From Roseovarius halotolerans (lineage in GTDB: Bacteria; Pseudomonadota; Alphaproteobacteria; Rhodobacterales; Rhodobacteraceae), in the NCBI RefSeq assembly GCF_900172255.1, contig NZ_FWFU01000003.1, positions 124,001-188,000 of the forward strand: DNA of 64,000 nucleotides, read 5' to 3'. Shown here piece after piece: positions 1-9,709 of the stretch. The position numbers were made by a program, and so were the translations under genes. The notes beneath the pieces are model-generated. The model was given only the letters and a program-made list of their open reading frames with translations. It was not told the DNA's origin and searched no databases. How positions within the stretch are numbered: the first letter of the stretch is position 1; each line of letters starts with the position of its first letter.

Positions 1-220
1 AACCCTGCCCGGCGGTGACATGGCCGCGAAACTCTGTTTCGAAACGCTGAACTTCGTGCCGATCGACCGGCGGCTGATCCGCAGCGACATGCTCAGCGCC
101 CCCGAGCGCAGCTGGATCGATGCCTATCACGCGACATGCCGTGACAATATCGGCCCTCGGCTATCGCAGACCGCACGTCTATGGTTGCGCGACGCGACAG
201 CCCCCCTGCCCAAAGGGTGA
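1..220 (+). CDS. Aminopeptidase P (M24 family), C-terminal fragment
   Basis: An open frame enters from the left edge (first full codon at base 2) and stops at 218-220, giving about 72 residues. The segment FETLNFVPIDRRLI, followed by a short helical tail rich in W, R and L, is typical of the C-terminal end of Xaa-Pro aminopeptidases. These cytosolic metallopeptidases remove an N-terminal residue that precedes proline. The metal ligands lie upstream of the window and cannot be checked. The ATG at 20 is internal, because the homologous reading continues upstream of it. Confidence 0.75.
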   Translation, partial: TLPGGDMAAKLCFETLNFVPIDRRLIRSDMLSAPERSWIDAYHATCRDNIGPRLSQTARLWLRDATAPLPKG

Positions 221-282
221 CATATTGATGTAACACTCAGACGGCAGAGCAGAACGCATAACAAGATTTGAAAGGGATGGAG

Positions 283-624
283 ATGGCCGATATCACGATA
301 CGCAAGGCAGAAGGCACCTGGACCGTGCGCGCAGGCGGCGCGGTGCTTGCTGAAAGCAAGAATGCGCTGGAGCTGAGCGAGCCAGGCTATCCCGATGTGA
401 TCTATTTCCCGCGCGGCGATATCGCCATGGCCTTCCTCGACGACACCGATCACCGCACCACCTGCCCGCACAAGGGCGAGGCGCGGTATTTCTCCATAGT
501 CACCAAGAGCCAGACCCTCGAAAACGCCGCCTGGAGCTATGCCGACCCCAAGCCCGACGTCGCGCGCATCAAGGACCACCTGGCCTTTTACTCCAGCGAC
601 ACGGTGACAGTCGAGCGGGTGTGA
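283..624 (+). CDS. DUF427 domain-containing protein
   Basis: A 113-residue protein that is almost entirely one DUF427 domain. The family features visible are the N-terminal strand pair TWTVRAGGAVLAES, the YFPRGDI segment, TTCPHKGEARYFSI and the C-terminal HLAFYSS. The family is a small beta-rich fold with no established biochemical role. The start at 283 is chosen because AAAGGGA (271-277) stands five bases before it; an ATG at 277 and a TTG at 268 are in frame but overlap that site. The gene follows the aminopeptidase by about 60 bases and may share its transcript. Confidence 0.85.
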   Translation: MADITIRKAEGTWTVRAGGAVLAESKNALELSEPGYPDVIYFPRGDIAMAFLDDTDHRTTCPHKGEARYFSIVTKSQTLENAAWSYADPKPDVARIKDHLAFYSSDTVTVERV

Positions 625-630
625 GGCTGC

Positions 631-649
631 GGGCGGGCGCCGCCCGCCC
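631..649. terminator. GC-rich inverted repeat after the DUF427 gene
   Basis: GGGCGGGCG and CGCCCGCCC face each other around one base, starting six bases after the DUF427 stop. There is no T-run, so this is at best a weak or Rho-assisted terminator. The following 200 bases up to the end of the ClC gene (855) show no gene I can recognise. Confidence 0.35.
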
Positions 650-854
650 CCACCGACATCAGGCACCAGCTGCGGCCTTCAGACCGCCACGCATCGCCGG
701 GCCGCGTTCCGGATGAGGTCGGCGCGGCGTTCCGGGGTTTTCCGGTACTCGCACGATACAGCGGGGATAACGCAGGTCGGATCGCCCCATCGCAGCCCGA
801 CACAGCGCGGCTCATCACGGCTGCGCTTCAGCGCGGCTGCCCCCCACCCGCCCG

Positions 855-2543
855 TCAGCTATGTTCTTCCTCCGACACGGCGGCCAAGGCGCGGTTATAG
901 GCCTTGAGCGCATCCACATGGAACAGCGCGCCCATAAGCTCGGGCGGGCTGCCCGCGCCCTTGAGCGTGACCACCGGGATGAAGGGCACGCCCGTGCGCT
1001 CGAAGACCGGCATCGCCGCTTCCAGCGTGGCGGTGCCATCGATATAGGTTCCCTCCTCGATCATCGTCCAGCACCGGTCGGCACTGGCGGCGCGCTCATG
1101 GTCGGTGCCGCGCATCAGCCGGTCGGCCCGGAACATCGCCAGCAGGTAGGTCTGCGGCCCCGCCGCCAGCCGCCTGCCCCGCCGTTCAAGCTGCGTGAGG
1201 AAGAACGAGCGCCGCACCAGCTTGGCGCCAAGCGCGGTGGACATCGACACCGCCACCATCACCGCCAGCCCGGTCTGCCAGTCGCCGGTCAACTCGAACA
1301 CGATAAGCGTGGTCGAGATCGGCGCGCCCAGCACCGCGGCCGCGACCGCCCCCATCCCCGCCAGCGCATACAGCGTGGCCGAGCCCGAGACCTCCGGCAA
1401 GAGCCCGGTCGCGATCAGCCCGAAGGCCAGCCCGGTGAGCGCCCCCACCATCAGCGAGGGCGAAAAGACCCCGCCCCCCATGCGCCCGCCAAAGGTGATC
1501 GCCACCGCCACCACCTTGAGCACCGCAAAGACCACCGCCTCATGCAGCAGAAGCTGCCCTGTCAGCGCCGCCGACGTGGTCTCGTAACCGACCCCGATGA
1601 TATGCGGGAACCAGATCGCCAGCGCCCCCAGCATCGCCCCCGACACCGCCGGGCGCAGCCAGCGCGGCAGGCGTGTGCGCACCTGGACATAGCCCGCCAT
1701 GTCCTCGGCAAAGAAGATCGCATGCATCAGCGCCGTCGCCACCACCCCGCAGACCAGACCCAGCAAGAGGAAGGCCGGCAGCTCCACGTAGAATTCCAGC
1801 ACGCTGGTCACCGGCAGCGTGAATTCGGTGATATCGCCGAATTCCAGCCGGTTGATGATCGTGCCCGCCACACTGGCGATGACGATCGGCGCGAAGGCGT
1901 GGACCGCGAAATGGCGCAGCACCACCTCGAGCGCGAAAAGCGCCCCCGCGATCGGCGCGTTGAACGACGCCGAGACCGCCGCCGCCACCGCGCAGCCCAG
2001 GAGGTCGCGCCCGGTGATTCCGTTGGCATGGATGCGATCGCTGACCCAGCTTGAAATGACCCCCGCCATATGCACGACCGGCCCCTCGCGCCCCGACGAG
2101 CCGCCCGTCCCCAGCGTGATCAGCGAGGCCAGCGCCGACGCGATGCCTTCGCGGGTCTCCACACGCCCATCCTTGAGCGCAGCACCCTCGATCACGTCCG
2201 AAACCGATCGCACCCGCGCGTCGTCGGTGAAATGATGCAGGATCAGCCCCACCACCAGCCCGCCGCAGATCGGCACGATCAACAGCCAGTACCAGGGCAG
2301 CGTTTCAGCCAGGGAATGCAGGCGGCCCGGATCATCCGCGCCATAGACCAGCGCCTGAAGTGCGGTGATGCCCTTGCGAAAGAACAGCGCCGCGAAGCCC
2401 GCCGCGATCCCGATCAAAAGGGCGATCAGCCAGAACTGGAACTGGCTTGGCCCGCGCGTGCGCAGCACCGCCCAGCCCTTGCGGATCGCTTCCTGCGCCG
2501 CGGTCGCCTTCTGCCTGAGGATCGAGGGTTCGCCGTCCGTCAT
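855..2543 (-). CDS. ClC-family chloride channel/transporter with CBS region
   Basis: A 562-residue integral membrane protein of the ClC family, which moves chloride through the inner membrane as a channel or in exchange for protons. The selectivity-filter signatures are visible: GTGGSSGREGP near residue 145, and GGVFSP with SLMVGA near residue 357. About ten hydrophobic segments span residues 35-440. The C-terminal 120 residues are soluble and resemble a CBS regulatory module, as in many bacterial ClC proteins. It is divergent from the FAD dehydrogenase at 2630 with an 86-base gap. Whether it is a channel or an antiporter cannot be settled from the motifs read here. Confidence 0.88.
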   Translation of the reverse strand: MTDGEPSILRQKATAAQEAIRKGWAVLRTRGPSQFQFWLIALLIGIAAGFAALFFRKGITALQALVYGADDPGRLHSLAETLPWYWLLIVPICGGLVVGLILHHFTDDARVRSVSDVIEGAALKDGRVETREGIASALASLITLGTGGSSGREGPVVHMAGVISSWVSDRIHANGITGRDLLGCAVAAAVSASFNAPIAGALFALEVVLRHFAVHAFAPIVIASVAGTIINRLEFGDITEFTLPVTSVLEFYVELPAFLLLGLVCGVVATALMHAIFFAEDMAGYVQVRTRLPRWLRPAVSGAMLGALAIWFPHIIGVGYETTSAALTGQLLLHEAVVFAVLKVVAVAITFGGRMGGGVFSPSLMVGALTGLAFGLIATGLLPEVSGSATLYALAGMGAVAAAVLGAPISTTLIVFELTGDWQTGLAVMVAVSMSTALGAKLVRRSFFLTQLERRGRRLAAGPQTYLLAMFRADRLMRGTDHERAASADRCWTMIEEGTYIDGTATLEAAMPVFERTGVPFIPVVTLKGAGSPPELMGALFHVDALKAYNRALAAVSEEEHS

Positions 2544-2629
2544 CGCCTGTCACTTATCGGGTCCGGCGGCCTTTCCCCTGTCCCCTGCTTGCCCTAACCT
2601 GCGCCAAACGCAAGACCGAAGGGGCCGAT

Positions 2630-4012
2630 ATGGGTGTTCAGGACGCAATCGCCGAAATTTCCACATTTCTAGGGCAACGGCTCACCCGGTCCAAGTCCGA
2701 TCTGGAAATTCATGGCCGCAGCGAAAGCCATTTCCCCCAATCACCCCCCGACGCGGTCGCCTATCCCGAGACCACCAACGAGGTCGCGCGCCTCGTGCGC
2801 ATCTGCGCGGCTCATGGCTGCCCGGTGATCGGCTGGGGCACGGGCACGTCTCTCGAAGGTCAGGCCCAGGCCTTCGATGGCGGCATCGTCGTCGATTTCG
2901 TGCGGATGAACCGGATACTCGAAATCCGTCCCGAGGACATGGACGTGACCCTGCAACCCGGTGTCACCCGCGAGGCGCTCAATCAGGAACTGCGCGCCAC
3001 CGGGCTGTTCTTTCCGGTCGATCCGGGCGCCAACGCCTCGCTTGGCGGGATGGCCTCGACCCGCGCCAGCGGCACCACGGCGGTGCGCTACGGCACGATG
3101 CGCGACAACGTGCTGGGGCTCGAAGTGGTGACAGCCTCGGGCGAGGTGATCCGCACCGGCAGCCGCGCGCGCAAATCATCCAGCGGCTATGACCTGACCG
3201 CGCTGTTTGTGGGCGCCGAAGGCACGCTGGGGCTGATCACCGAACTCACCTTGCGCCTGCAAGGCCAGCCCGAGGCGATTTCAAGCGCGGTCTGTGGCTT
3301 CAACAGTGTCGGCGACGCGGTCGCGGCGGTGATCGAAACCATCCAGATGGGCCTGCCGATGGCGCGGATCGAACTGATGGACAGCGCCAGCGTCGCCGCC
3401 GTCAACGCCTATGCCGGGATGGATCTGCCCGAACAGCCGCACCTTCTGCTTGAATTTCACGGCTCGGAAACCAACGTCGCCGAACAGGCCGAGACCTTCG
3501 GCATGATCGCCGCCGAGCATGATGGCACCGGCTTTGACTGGGCCACCCGGCCCGAAGATCGCACCGCGCTCTGGACCATGCGCCACAACGCCTATCACGC
3601 GATCCTCGCCGCCCGCCCCGGTGCGCGTGCGCTGGTGACCGATCTCTGCGTGCCGATCTCGCGCCTCGCCGAGGCGATCGAGGCCACCCAGGCGGATCTC
3701 GCGCAATCCGGCATCGAGGGGCCGATCCTCGGCCATGTGGGCGACGGAAATTTCCACGCCATCCTGCTGTTCGACGAAACCGACCACGAGGCGGCGGCCG
3801 CCGCCAGCGCGCTCTCCGAACGCATGGTCCTGCGTGCGCTCGACCTTGGCGGGACCGCCACCGGCGAACACGGGATCGGGCGCGGGAAGCTCGGTTACAT
3901 GGCGCGCGAACATGGCGGCGGATGGGCGATGATGGGGGCGCTGAAGCAGGCGCTCGATCCCGGCAACATCATGAATCCCGGCAAGCTGGTGCCGCCGCGC
4001 GAGCCATCCTGA
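2630..4012 (+). CDS. FAD-binding D-lactate/glycolate dehydrogenase-type oxidoreductase
   Basis: A 460-residue flavoprotein of the GlcD/DLD family (FAD_binding_4 plus FAD-oxidase C domain). The N-terminal PCMH-type domain shows PVIGWGTGTSLEG and PGANASLGGMASTRASGT, which bind the FAD pyrophosphate, and KSSSGYDLTALFVGAEGTLG. The C-terminal domain carries GHVGDGNFHAILLF with metal and substrate histidines, then TGEHGIGRGK. Such enzymes oxidise D-lactate or another 2-hydroxyacid and pass electrons to cytochrome c or quinone. The single-polypeptide form without adjacent GlcE/GlcF genes favours a D-lactate dehydrogenase (cytochrome) over glycolate oxidase, but the substrate is inferred. Confidence 0.85.
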   Translation: MGVQDAIAEISTFLGQRLTRSKSDLEIHGRSESHFPQSPPDAVAYPETTNEVARLVRICAAHGCPVIGWGTGTSLEGQAQAFDGGIVVDFVRMNRILEIRPEDMDVTLQPGVTREALNQELRATGLFFPVDPGANASLGGMASTRASGTTAVRYGTMRDNVLGLEVVTASGEVIRTGSRARKSSSGYDLTALFVGAEGTLGLITELTLRLQGQPEAISSAVCGFNSVGDAVAAVIETIQMGLPMARIELMDSASVAAVNAYAGMDLPEQPHLLLEFHGSETNVAEQAETFGMIAAEHDGTGFDWATRPEDRTALWTMRHNAYHAILAARPGARALVTDLCVPISRLAEAIEATQADLAQSGIEGPILGHVGDGNFHAILLFDETDHEAAAAASALSERMVLRALDLGGTATGEHGIGRGKLGYMAREHGGGWAMMGALKQALDPGNIMNPGKLVPPREPS

Positions 4013-4040
4013 AGCGGGGTCATGCACGGCGCGGAGGTGT

Positions 4041-4104
4041 GGGGGCGCTGCCCCCGCCGGGGCCCGGGCCGCGACTCCCCCGAGGTATTTTTTCGCCGGA
4101 TGAG
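4041..4104 (+). terminator. Terminator-like dispersed repeat, copy 1
   Basis: GGGGGCGCTGCCCCC forms a short hairpin, followed by a second GC-rich pairing region, CTCCCCCGAGG, a T-run (TATTTTTT) and CGCCGGATGAG. It starts 28 bases after the dehydrogenase stop and points the same way. Five related copies follow other genes in this window. It also lies between convergent transcripts and may act on recN readthrough. Confidence 0.6.
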
Positions 4105-4109
4105 GCCGG

Positions 4110-5759
4110 TCAGCCCGCCATCAGAGCCTCGGCCGCGGCACGGGCCTCGTCGGTGATCCGGTCGCCCGACAGCATCCGTGCGATCTCGTCGATGCGCGCG
4201 TCCTGCGCCAGCGGCGTCACGCGCGACAGCGTCGACTCGTCCGCCACGGTCTTTTCGACCCGCCAGTGATGCGCCCCGCGCGCGGCAACCTGCGGTGAAT
4301 GGGTGACCACCAGCACCTGGCCCCCATCGGCCAGTTGTGCAAGCCGCCGCCCCACCGCATCCGCAGTGGCGCCGCCCACCCCCCGGTCAATCTCGTCGAA
4401 GATCATCGTCAGCCCGCTCTCGGTGCCGGTCAGACAAACCTTGAGCGCCAGGAGGAAGCGGCTGAGCTCGCCCCCCGAGGCGATCTTGTTGAGCGGACCC
4501 GCCGGAGCGCCGGGATTGGTGGCCACGGTGAAGGTGACGCTGTCGCGCCCCTCTGGGCCGGGATCGGCGGCGGCGATGGCGGTGGTGAAGGCCGCACGCT
4601 CCATCTTGAGCGGGGCAAGTTCGTCGCGCATCGCGCTATCAAGCGCCGCCGCGGCCTTGGCACGCGCGGCGCTGAGCGCGGTTGCGGCTGCGTCATAGGT
4701 TTCTTCGGCGGCGCGCAGCGACTGGCGCAGGGTTTCGAGATCGGCATCGCCCTGGTCAAGCGAGGCCAGCCGCGCTCGCAGATCACCGGCGAAATCGCCC
4801 AGGTCATCCGCCCCGACCCCATGCTTGCGTGCCAGCGCGCGGATTGCGAACAGGCGCTCCTCGGTCTCTTCCAGTTCGAGCGGATCGAAGGTCAGCGCCT
4901 CAAGGCAGCGCGCCACGCCCTGCGCGGCCTCGTCAAGCTCCACCATCGCCCGGCCAAGCGCCGCGATCGGCGCGTCAAGCTGCGCCTCGGCGCGTGGCGC
5001 CACCCCTTCGAGCCAGCGCAGCGCATCGCCCGCCGCACCCTCGGCCCCGTCCTGCCCCAGCGCCGCCTGCGCGCGCGCGATATCCTCACAGATCCGTTCG
5101 CCCTGCTGCATCAGGCGGCGGCGCGTATCGAGCGCCTCGTCCTCGCCGGGTTGCGGATCGAGCGCATCAAGCTCGGCAACCGCGTGGCGCAGGAAGTCCT
5201 CTTCGGCGCGCACCGATTCGAGCGCCGCCTCGGCTGCCGACAGCGCCTTCTGGGCCGCCGCCACGCCGCGCCAAGCGCTGCGCGTGTCGGATTTCAACCC
5301 GTCAAGGCGGCCATAGGCGTCCAGAAGCACCCGGTGCCCGCGCGGATCGAGCAGGCCACGGTCATCCTGCTGGCCGTGCAGTTCCACCAGCGTGTCCGAA
5401 AGCCGTCTCAGCACCTCGCCCGAGCAGCGCCGGTCATTGACCCAGGCGGTCTTGCGCCCGTCAAGCGTGTTGACCCGACGCAGGATCAGCTCGTCGCTCA
5501 GCGGCAGCCCCGCCTCTTCGAGCACCTCGCGCGCGCCGTGACCCTCGGGCAGATCGAACACCGCCGTCACCTCGCCCTGATCCGCACCCTGGCGCACCAG
5601 TTCGGCGCGCCCGCGCCAGCCCAGCACGAAGCCCAGCGAATCCAGCAGGATCGACTTGCCCGCGCCGGTCTCGCCGGTCAGCACGTTCAGGCCTGGCTGA
5701 AACGCCAGGTCGAGATGGTCGATAATCAGGATATTGCGGATATCAAGCGCGCGCAGCAT
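4110..5759 (-). CDS. recN: DNA repair protein RecN
   Basis: A 549-residue SMC-like ATPase acting in double-strand break repair by recombination. The Walker A motif GETGAGKS is at residues 29-36. A long coiled-coil region, rich in A, E, R and L, fills roughly 155-370. A family loop GGELSRFLLALK precedes the Walker B segment MIFDEIDRGVGG in the C-terminal head domain. Length fits bacterial RecN. It is the last gene of the minus-strand run after bamD, with a 39-base gap before it, and ends against the repeat terminator at 4041-4104. Confidence 0.95.
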   Translation of the reverse strand: MLRALDIRNILIIDHLDLAFQPGLNVLTGETGAGKSILLDSLGFVLGWRGRAELVRQGADQGEVTAVFDLPEGHGAREVLEEAGLPLSDELILRRVNTLDGRKTAWVNDRRCSGEVLRRLSDTLVELHGQQDDRGLLDPRGHRVLLDAYGRLDGLKSDTRSAWRGVAAAQKALSAAEAALESVRAEEDFLRHAVAELDALDPQPGEDEALDTRRRLMQQGERICEDIARAQAALGQDGAEGAAGDALRWLEGVAPRAEAQLDAPIAALGRAMVELDEAAQGVARCLEALTFDPLELEETEERLFAIRALARKHGVGADDLGDFAGDLRARLASLDQGDADLETLRQSLRAAEETYDAAATALSAARAKAAAALDSAMRDELAPLKMERAAFTTAIAAADPGPEGRDSVTFTVATNPGAPAGPLNKIASGGELSRFLLALKVCLTGTESGLTMIFDEIDRGVGGATADAVGRRLAQLADGGQVLVVTHSPQVAARGAHHWRVEKTVADESTLSRVTPLAQDARIDEIARMLSGDRITDEARAAAEALMAG

Positions 5760-5798
5760 CGGAGGTTTCCCGGTTGCGGGTCAGGCCCCGCAACCCCC

Positions 5799-6647
5799 TT
5801 ACAACCAACGGCCCTGGATCATCTGGCGATAGACCTGGCGCAGCCAGTTGTCGCCCGCCGCCTCCAGCGTGAGTCCCTGACCGGTCAACAGCTTGTAGCT
5901 GTCCTCGTACCATTTGGTGCCACGGAAGTTATACCCCAGGATCGCACCGGCGGTGCGGGCCTCGTCGGTAAGACCCAGCGAAAGATAGGCCTCGACCAGG
6001 CGATGCAGCGCCTCGGGCGTGTGGCTGGTGGTCTGGAAGTCTTCGACCACGACGCGGAAGCGGTTGATCGCCGCTGCGAAATGGTCGCGCTTGAGATAGT
6101 AGCGCCCGATTTCCATTTCCTTCGAGGCCAGATGGTCGAAGGCGAGATCGAATTTCAGGATCGCCGAGCGGGCATATTCGCTGTCGGGATAGCGCTCGAT
6201 CACCTCGCGCAGGGATTGCAGCGCCTGGAAGGTCAGGCCCTGATCGCGGCCGACCTCGTCGATCTGGTCGTAATAGCTCAGCGCCAGCAGGTATTGCGCG
6301 TAACCGGCATCCTCATCGGTCGGATAGAAATCGATATAGCGCTGCGCGGCGGCGCGGCTGTTCTCGTAATCCTTGTCCTTGTGATAGGAGAAGGCCTGCA
6401 TGATCAGCGCCCGCTTGGCCCATTCCGAATAGGGATAGAGCCGCTCGACCTGGCCGAACACATCGGCGGCCTGGCCGGGATTGTTGCGCGCCAGATCGTA
6501 TTCCGCGCGCTCGAAGATCTGCTGTGCGGTGTATTGCTCGAAATCGACATCGCCACGGTCGATCCGTGCCCTGTCACCACAGGCCGCGAGGCTCAGGCCC
6601 ACGACGATTGCACCGACCAGCTTTGCCCGGGACTTGCCGATTGTCAT
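5799..6647 (-). CDS. bamD: Outer membrane assembly lipoprotein BamD
   Basis: A 282-residue TPR lipoprotein of the BAM complex, which inserts beta-barrel proteins in the outer membrane. The lipobox LAAC lies at the end of a signal peptide beginning MTIGKSRAKLVGA, followed by GDR at the start of the mature chain. Helical TPR segments such as YDLARNNPGQAADVF and ERYPDSEYARSAILK fill the rest. The ATG at 6647 has GGTGAG seven bases upstream and is preferred over an in-frame GTG at 6659. It lies directly downstream of lpxC, so envelope biogenesis genes continue past the dcw cluster. Confidence 0.93.
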   Translation of the reverse strand: MTIGKSRAKLVGAIVVGLSLAACGDRARIDRGDVDFEQYTAQQIFERAEYDLARNNPGQAADVFGQVERLYPYSEWAKRALIMQAFSYHKDKDYENSRAAAQRYIDFYPTDEDAGYAQYLLALSYYDQIDEVGRDQGLTFQALQSLREVIERYPDSEYARSAILKFDLAFDHLASKEMEIGRYYLKRDHFAAAINRFRVVVEDFQTTSHTPEALHRLVEAYLSLGLTDEARTAGAILGYNFRGTKWYEDSYKLLTGQGLTLEAAGDNWLRQVYRQMIQGRWL

Positions 6648-6758
6648 GCTCGAACTCACCTATCTTGCGCGATGCCGGGGTAGAACCCCACGTTTCCCGA
6701 CTGGTCCTAGCACATAAATTTCCGGTGCAAAACGTCTTTGGCGGTTTTATTGCCGCGC

Positions 6759-7691
6759 TCAGGCCACTTCCGGAATCTCGCCCCAATGAACACCGGCGCC
6801 GGGAAGATGTCCCGCCGTTGCGCTGTCGCACAGGACGATTTCATGGCTGTCGGGGCGCGAAAACAGTTCGCGCAGAAGATTGTTGGTCAGTGCATGACCG
6901 GCACGGATACCCTGATAATGGCCAAGGATGGGCAGGCCGGCAAGGCCCAGATCGCCCACCGCGTCCAGCATCTTGTGGCGCACGGCCTCGTCGTCGTGAC
7001 GCAGCCCGCCAGGGCTCAGCACCCGCTCACCGTCAACCACCACGGCGTTTTCCAGCGTCCCGCCAAGCGCCAGCCCGTTGGCGCGCATCATGTCCACATC
7101 CGCCTTGCGGCAGAATGTCCGGCTGTTGGAAAGCTCGCGCACGAAGCTGCCATTGGACATGTTCAGCAGCTTGCGCTGGCTGCCGATCGCGGCATCCTCG
7201 AAATCGATGGCGAATTCGATCGTCAGGCTCTCATTCGGCAACAGTCGCGCCATCGCGGCACCGCGGCGCACCTCGACCGGCTTGAGAACGCGCAGGGCGG
7301 AAACCGGGGCATTCATGTGCCGCACACCGTGACGCAGGATCCCGCGCACGAAGGCCGCCGAGCTGCCATCGAGAATCGGAATCTCGGGGCCGTCGATCTC
7401 GATCGTTGCGTTGTGGATGCCGCAGCCCACCAGTGCCGCCATGATATGTTCCACCGTCGACACCGTCACCCCGTGGCGGTTCTCGAGACGGGTGCAGAGC
7501 GGCGATTGATGGACATGATCCCACAGCGCCGGAATGCGCCCGTGGCCGGCGGCCACGTCGCTGCGACGGAACACGATGCCCTGCCCCGCCTGGGCGGGCA
7601 GGATCGTTGCACGGGCCGGCTCTCCCGAGTGCAGGCCTACCCCATGAAACGAGACCGCTGTCTGGATCGTTGTCTGCAAGACTATCCTCAT
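6759..7691 (-). CDS. lpxC: UDP-3-O-acyl-N-acetylglucosamine deacetylase
   Basis: The committed zinc-dependent deacetylase of lipid A synthesis, 310 residues. Family motifs include SFHGVGLHSGEP near the N terminus, TVEHIMAALVG with the first zinc histidine, ILDGSSAAFV, and HKMLDAVGDLGLAG near the C terminus with the zinc histidine and aspartate. The start at 7691 (MRIVLQTTIQ) matches the usual family N terminus; an ATG at 7745 in frame would add 18 residues without family similarity. It lies downstream of ftsZ but behind a strong terminator (7855-7880), so it is probably transcribed separately from the cell division genes. Confidence 0.95.
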   Translation of the reverse strand: MRIVLQTTIQTAVSFHGVGLHSGEPARATILPAQAGQGIVFRRSDVAAGHGRIPALWDHVHQSPLCTRLENRHGVTVSTVEHIMAALVGCGIHNATIEIDGPEIPILDGSSAAFVRGILRHGVRHMNAPVSALRVLKPVEVRRGAAMARLLPNESLTIEFAIDFEDAAIGSQRKLLNMSNGSFVRELSNSRTFCRKADVDMMRANGLALGGTLENAVVVDGERVLSPGGLRHDDEAVRHKMLDAVGDLGLAGLPILGHYQGIRAGHALTNNLLRELFSRPDSHEIVLCDSATAGHLPGAGVHWGEIPEVA

Positions 7692-7854
7692 CGGTGCGTA
7701 ACGTTCGCACTCACTGAAAGTTTCCAAAGGGTTTAAATCCGCCACCGCCGAGGCTCAATTCAATCTTTGCAACGTAATGAAACATCGCCGCGGCCCGGCG
7801 GGCGGAATCTTGCCTATCCCCTGGCAGTCAGCGCCAATACCTTGTTCTGAAACG

Positions 7855-7880
7855 AAAAAGGGCCGCCCAAAGGCGGCCCG
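7855..7880 (-). terminator. Rho-independent terminator after ftsZ
   Basis: On the minus strand an eight-base-pair stem, GGGCCGCC paired with GGCGGCCC around a four-base loop, is followed by a TTTTT run, 24 bases after the ftsZ stop. It is a textbook intrinsic terminator and one of the strongest in the window, closing the dcw transcript before lpxC. Confidence 0.85.
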
Positions 7881-7903
7881 TTCTTGCCTGTCCGTTCGCC
7901 GGA

Positions 7904-9529
7904 TCAGTTCGCCTGTCGGCGCAGAAACGCCGGGATCTCGATCTGATCGTCGGTTTCTTCCTGCGGCTCGGGTTCGGCCTGACGCGCCTGCGGCGCTTCC
8001 ACGGTCGGCTGCTGGCGGGCGGGACGCGGTGCTTCCTGCTCGGCATGGCCGGTCATCCGGTTGATCAGCGAGTTGATACCGAACCGCTGGCGCGCCTCGC
8101 CCTGCGCATCGCGCGTGGCGGCTGCCTGCTGGGGCGGTTGCTGGTCGCGGCGGCGTGCCTCGGGCGCCTTGTTGACGGCAGCCTGCAGGCGGGCCATCGC
8201 CTCGGGCGACGGCGTGCCTGCGGCGCGCGGCGCCACATAGGCTTCCAGCTCGGCATCCTCCTGATGGCCGTGATGCGCGGCGGGCTCGAACCTGTCATCG
8301 CGCGGCTGATAGGCCGGCGGCGGCAGGTCGTCATCCTGCTGGCTGTCGACGCGCTCGTCAAAGATGTCCTCGTGCAGCTCTTCGGCGGCCGCACGCTGCG
8401 AGTCGAACTCGTTCGGGTTGAAAAGGCTCGGCTCGGCGCTTGCCGCCACCGGCATCGGCTCGGGGGCCTGCTCGGCCTCCGGCTCTTCCACGGCGACGGG
8501 GCGCAGCGGCTCGGCCATCGAGCGGCGCGGCATCGGCAGGTCGCGGTCGCTGGCATTGGCGTCGATCCCGGTGGCCACGACACTGACGCGCATCGTGCCT
8601 TCCATGCTGGTATCCAGCGTCGAGCCGACGATGATATTGGCGTCGGGGTCCACTTCCTCGCGGATGCGGTTGGCGGCCTCGTCCAGTTCGAACAGCGTCA
8701 GGTCGTGCCCGCCGGTGATGTTGATCAACACACCCTTGGCGCCCTTCAGGCTGATTTCGTCCAGAAGCGGGTTCGCTATGGCCTTCTCGGCCGCCTGGAT
8801 CGCGCGATCCTCGCCGGAATCCTCGCCCGTGCCCATCATCGCCTTGCCCATCTCGTCCATCACGGCGCGCACATCGGCAAAGTCGAGATTGATGAGGCCG
8901 GGGCGCACCATCAGGTCGGTCACACCCTTCACGCCCTGGTAAAGCACGTCGTCCGCCATCGAGAACGCCTCGGTGAAGGTCGTCTTCTCATTGGCCAGCC
9001 GGAACAGGTTCTGGTTGGGAATGATGATCAGCGTGTCGACCATCTTCTGCAGCGCCTCGACGCCTTCCTCGGCCTGGCGCATCCGCTTGGCGCCCTCGAA
9101 CTGGAACGGCTTGGTGACGACACCCACCGTCAGCACACCCAGCTCACGCGCCGCCTGGGCGATGATCGGTGCGGCGCCGGTGCCGGTGCCCCCGCCCATG
9201 CCCGCGGTGATGAAGCACATATGCGCGCCCGCGAGGTGATCGACGATCTGTTCGATATTCTCTTCGGCGGCTGCGGCCCCGATCGAGGCCTTGGCGCCCG
9301 CGCCTAGCCCCTCGGTCACTTTCACGCCCAACTGGACGCGGTGCTCGGCCTGGCTTTGCTGAAGCGCCTGCGCGTCGGTATTGGCAACGACAAAGTCAAC
9401 ACCGTCGAGTTGCTTCTCGATCATGTTGTTGACCGCGTTGCCCCCCGCGCCGCCAACACCGAAAACGGTGATCCGGGGCTTCAGTTCGTTCTCCTGGTCC
9501 TGACCTGGCATCGTGAGATTCAATGTCAT
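7904..9529 (-). CDS. ftsZ: Cell division GTPase FtsZ
   Basis: A 541-residue tubulin homologue that forms the Z ring at midcell. It has the N-terminal nucleotide fold [14 protein letters not shown], the GTPase signature GGGTGTG at residues 112-118, and the T7 loop region near [11 protein letters not shown]. Residues of about 320-525 form an unusually long, Q/P/R/A-rich disordered linker. The last residues carry the conserved C-terminal peptide [10 protein letters not shown], which docks partners such as FtsA. The length exceeds the E. coli protein (383) because of the linker, as is usual in alphaproteobacteria. The 180 bases upstream, after ftsA, may hold its own promoter. Confidence 0.98.
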   Translation of the reverse strand: MTLNLTMPGQDQENELKPRITVFGVGGAGGNAVNNMIEKQLDGVDFVVANTDAQALQQSQAEHRVQLGVKVTEGLGAGAKASIGAAAAEENIEQIVDHLAGAHMCFITAGMGGGTGTGAAPIIAQAARELGVLTVGVVTKPFQFEGAKRMRQAEEGVEALQKMVDTLIIIPNQNLFRLANEKTTFTEAFSMADDVLYQGVKGVTDLMVRPGLINLDFADVRAVMDEMGKAMMGTGEDSGEDRAIQAAEKAIANPLLDEISLKGAKGVLINITGGHDLTLFELDEAANRIREEVDPDANIIVGSTLDTSMEGTMRVSVVATGIDANASDRDLPMPRRSMAEPLRPVAVEEPEAEQAPEPMPVAASAEPSLFNPNEFDSQRAAAEELHEDIFDERVDSQQDDDLPPPAYQPRDDRFEPAAHHGHQEDAELEAYVAPRAAGTPSPEAMARLQAAVNKAPEARRRDQQPPQQAAATRDAQGEARQRFGINSLINRMTGHAEQEAPRPARQQPTVEAPQARQAEPEPQEETDDQIEIPAFLRRQAN

Positions 9530-9588
9530 TGCTCTATCCGCCTGCTGTTGTGCCTGCCTCTGCCCGACAGACCGTTTTTCCGCCTAAT

Positions 9589-9608
9589 CATCGGCATTCT
9601 TACCGATG
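9589..9608 (-). promoter_or_regulatory. Small hairpin in the ftsZ leader
   Basis: CATCGG and CCGATG are inverted around eight bases, about 60 bases upstream of the ftsZ start in the 180-base ftsA-ftsZ gap. It could form a leader hairpin affecting ftsZ message stability or translation. No clear CtrA box was found in this gap. Confidence 0.3.
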
Positions 9609-9709
9609 CTTGACCCTTGCGTCACCCCAAAATCATCGAAATGACACAAAATATGGCCACATTTTTGCGCTAACACGCGGGATTTCGCCGATGTGACCAT
9701 ATCTAGCGT

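Noticed and set aside
855..2543. Several plus-strand frames inside the ClC gene
   Set aside because: No signature; the minus-strand ClC motifs and membrane segments are unambiguous.
4299..6683. A 794-codon plus-strand frame opposite recN and bamD
   Set aside because: Repeats of R, Q and H without structure, and both minus-strand genes are clear homologues.
9530..9709. A CtrA box upstream of ftsZ
   Set aside because: No TTAA-N7-TTAA was found in this gap; only partial matches such as TTAG with wrong spacing.
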